From an uncultured Flavobacteriales bacterium (GTDB lineage Bacteria; Bacteroidota; Bacteroidia; Flavobacteriales; Flavobacteriaceae), in the NCBI GenBank assembly GCA_913020155.1, contig CAJWBA010000001.1, positions 62,001 through 126,000 on the forward strand: a stretch of DNA of 64,000 nt. The letters are read 5' to 3'. This document shows, one piece after another, positions 62,339 through 64,000 of this stretch. Each line of letters opens with the position of its first letter. Positions within the stretch are counted from its first letter, which is position 1. The translations under genes and the position numbers were made by a program. Below the pieces are notes generated by a model. It was not told where the DNA came from and did no database searches. It was given only the letters and a program-made list of their open reading frames with translations.

Positions 62339-64000
62339 CTATTCTGTTCGGTATAACTCAGGATCGACAAAATCTTTACTAATGTGAAATCTATCTGTAC
62401 TTTCAATAAAAAATTCAATTCTTTTCCCGTAAATGTTCGAATTCAGTATTGGGGTTATGGTATCATTTATTGATTTATATCTCTGTATTGATTCCTTATC
62501 GTTTTCATATATAAATTGATTTTTTTTCATGTCAATGAAATGATTTGTAGAATTTCCAGCTCCAGGTATTAAAAGTCCTAAAACTATTATAGATAGCAAA
62601 AGATTTCTAATTTTATCATCAGGAAAAATAAAATTAGATTGATTAATTAACAGAAATAATATCGATGAATTGATGAAATAATAATTTGGAATTCCAACTC
62701 CTCCTCCAAATATAATTATATTTATAATTGATGCTGCGAAATAAATTAATCCCAAAAAAACATACCGCCTTTTTAACAAGTGTTTATGAAAATTTAATAA
62801 GTAAATTGGATATAAGAACACCAGAAAAGAATTAAACAAAAACAAACCAAGGGTTGTATTACTATAATTAGAAAATTTTCCTGAAAAGTTATTATCCATT
62901 TTGATAGAAAAAATGAGAATAACAGAGGATAATAAAGTTAAAATCAATAAAGTTTTATTGTTCTTATTCTTCTGTTTGTAAATAATCATTATCAATAAAA
63001 ATGTAGAAATCAATTCAAGAATTAAATTGAAACTGATATCATAATTATATAAGCTGCTTATGGAATAGGTTGGAATATTTTGAAAAAGAAAAGTTGTCCA
63101 ACCCCCATAAAAAAATCCTCCTAAGAATTTTCCATCAAGAAAAAAACTGGGGTCAATATTTATTGGGGAATGACCACTAAATATCATTGCAAGTATATTT
63201 AAAGTTGGAGGAATATATAAAAAGAAATGTGTGGTTTTAAATAGAACCTTGTAATGATTAAAAAAGAACCATAACGAAACTAATGTAGCTGGAAACACAT
63301 GTCTGGAGAGGGATGAAGAAAAAAAGAGTAAAAATAAAAATGAGTAGGCGTATTTTTTTTCAATGTAAAGAAAAACTGATGCCGTAAAAAATAACAACGA
63401 AAAACCTCCATTAGTTAAAAAAAACCATAATACTATGGGTATTGAAAGTAAGAGAGTATAATAATAACTTTTTTTCTCTCTATGTTCTCCTAAAAACTCC
63501 TCCAAACTAAAAACCCCCACCACAACGAAAATAATTTTCAATAGCTTAAATAAAAAGATGTTTTTTAATCCAGAAAATAATAAAAATAAAGAAAATGTAG
63601 ATCCGACAAAAAAATGATATTTTGACCAAACTTTGGGGTAATTATCCCAAATTTTAATTCTTGAAAAATAATTTCCCTCTATTATTTCAAAAGGTATTCC
63701 ATAAAAATATGGATCATGGCCATCGTAAAAGAAAGTGAAATTTAGATTGTAAATCGTATAAACTAACATCAAAATTCCACACAAAAATAAAAACTTAACA
63801 AGTTGAATTTTATGCTTTAAAAAATGAATAAATGAAGGTTTTATTTTAAGCTTGTACAAAAACAATGTAAATGTTAATGCATAATAAAAATACAGGAAAA
63901 ACTTCCCTAAGTTTAAATTATAGCTTATGGATGTTGATATTGTAAAACCAAAAGTAGAAATGACAATTAAAAATGAGGTGTATGGTTTGTTTTTAATTAA
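62339..64000 (-). CDS. Polytopic membrane protein, 5' end cut off by window edge
   Basis: At least 553 residues are visible. The frame stays open through base 64000, and the sequence upstream of the TTG at 63865 is still membrane-like (SFLIVISTFGFTISTSI; FFLYFYYALTFTLFLYK), so the start lies outside. There are about twelve hydrophobic segments. A loop FFYDGHDPYFYGIPFEIIEG near the N-terminus resembles the acidic first periplasmic loop of GT-C transferases, and a soluble tail follows the last helix. It could be a polymerase or a GT-C enzyme of the locus; no family is firmly recognised. Confidence 0.72.
   Translation of the reverse strand, partial: LIKNKPYTSFLIVISTFGFTISTSISYNLNLGKFFLYFYYALTFTLFLYKLKIKPSFIHFLKHKIQLVKFLFLCGILMLVYTIYNLNFTFFYDGHDPYFYGIPFEIIEGNYFSRIKIWDNYPKVWSKYHFFVGSTFSLFLLFSGLKNIFLFKLLKIIFVVVGVFSLEEFLGEHREKKSYYYTLLLSIPIVLWFFLTNGGFSLLFFTASVFLYIEKKYAYSFLFLLFFSSSLSRHVFPATLVSLWFFFNHYKVLFKTTHFFLYIPPTLNILAMIFSGHSPINIDPSFFLDGKFLGGFFYGGWTTFLFQNIPTYSISSLYNYDISFNLILELISTFLLIMIIYKQKNKNNKTLLILTLLSSVILIFSIKMDNNFSGKFSNYSNTTLGLFLFNSFLVFLYPIYLLNFHKHLLKRRYVFLGLIYFAASIINIIIFGGGVGIPNYYFINSSILFLLINQSNFIFPDDKIRNLLLSIIVLGLLIPGAGNSTNHFIDMKKNQFIYENDKESIQRYKSINDTITPILNSNIYGKRIEFFIESTDRFHISKDFVDPELYRTE

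Noticed and set aside
1-64000. tRNA, rRNA, insertion sequences, integrase or phage genes
   Set aside because: I looked on both strands and saw no clover-leaf with CCA-type ends, no transposase or integrase motifs and no terminal inverted repeats; a tRNA scan was not possible by eye.

Overview
The window looks like the chromosome of a low-GC marine-type flavobacterium (Bacteroidota, Flavobacteriaceae). The support is promoters of the Bacteroidota type (TTTG or TTG, 17-20 bases, TAnnTTTG), families typical of the group (DUF4301, DUF3127, a Rieske-like lipoprotein, ribosomal protein L21 with an extra C-terminal domain), GTG/TTG starts in A-rich contexts without clear Shine-Dalgarno sequences, and a Bacteroidota-style surface glycan locus. 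Both ends cut through genes: an RND efflux permease on the left and a membrane protein on the right. No rRNA, tRNA, CRISPR array or insertion sequence was found. No gene-free stretch exceeds 300 bases; the longest (15379-15667) holds a terminator, a palindromic intergenic repeat and the polA promoter.

Region 1 (1-28.6 kb) is core genome on both strands: RND permease, aspS, a ClC protein, a cold-shock protein, tadA, dxs, a Rieske-like lipoprotein, greA with an HIT protein, a histidine kinase, a DUF3127 protein, the rplM-rpsI-rpsB-tsf operon, polA, a thiamine-linked group (TPP riboswitch plus TonB-dependent receptor, DUF4301 protein, NadR-like kinase, UPF0045-type thiamine-binding protein, phosphopantetheinyl transferase), ahcY, a serine hydrolase, rplU-rpmA and a surface lipoprotein.

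Region 2 (28.65-64 kb) is one continuous minus-strand block of about 30 genes for a complex glycan. Read in the direction of transcription it holds: a polytopic membrane protein; a Wzy_C/PglL-type ligase with TPRs; a winged-helix regulator; a PglK-like ABC flippase; a pseudaminic-acid-type module (pseB, pseC, aldo/keto reductase, SpsF-like cytidylyltransferase, class III aminotransferase, PseG-like hydrolase, PhyH dioxygenase, methyltransferase, PseH-like acetyltransferase, pseI) whose genes nearly all overlap; WbqC, FemAB-like and methyltransferase genes; a KpsS-like transferase; wbpD-wbpB-wbpI homologues for a 2,3-diamino uronic acid; glycosyltransferases; an asparagine-synthase-type amidotransferase; wbpP and tviB homologues for GalNAc uronic acid; and a full pglA-pglC-pglD-pglE-pglF set for bacillosamine synthesis and transfer to lipid.

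Inferred joint function: a glycan built on undecaprenyl-phosphate diacetylbacillosamine, carrying acidic or amidated uronic acids and a modified nonulosonic acid, flipped by the ABC protein and transferred by the ligase to lipid A or to protein. The least explained parts are the four enzymes threaded through the pse genes and the WbqC/FemAB/methyltransferase trio after them.
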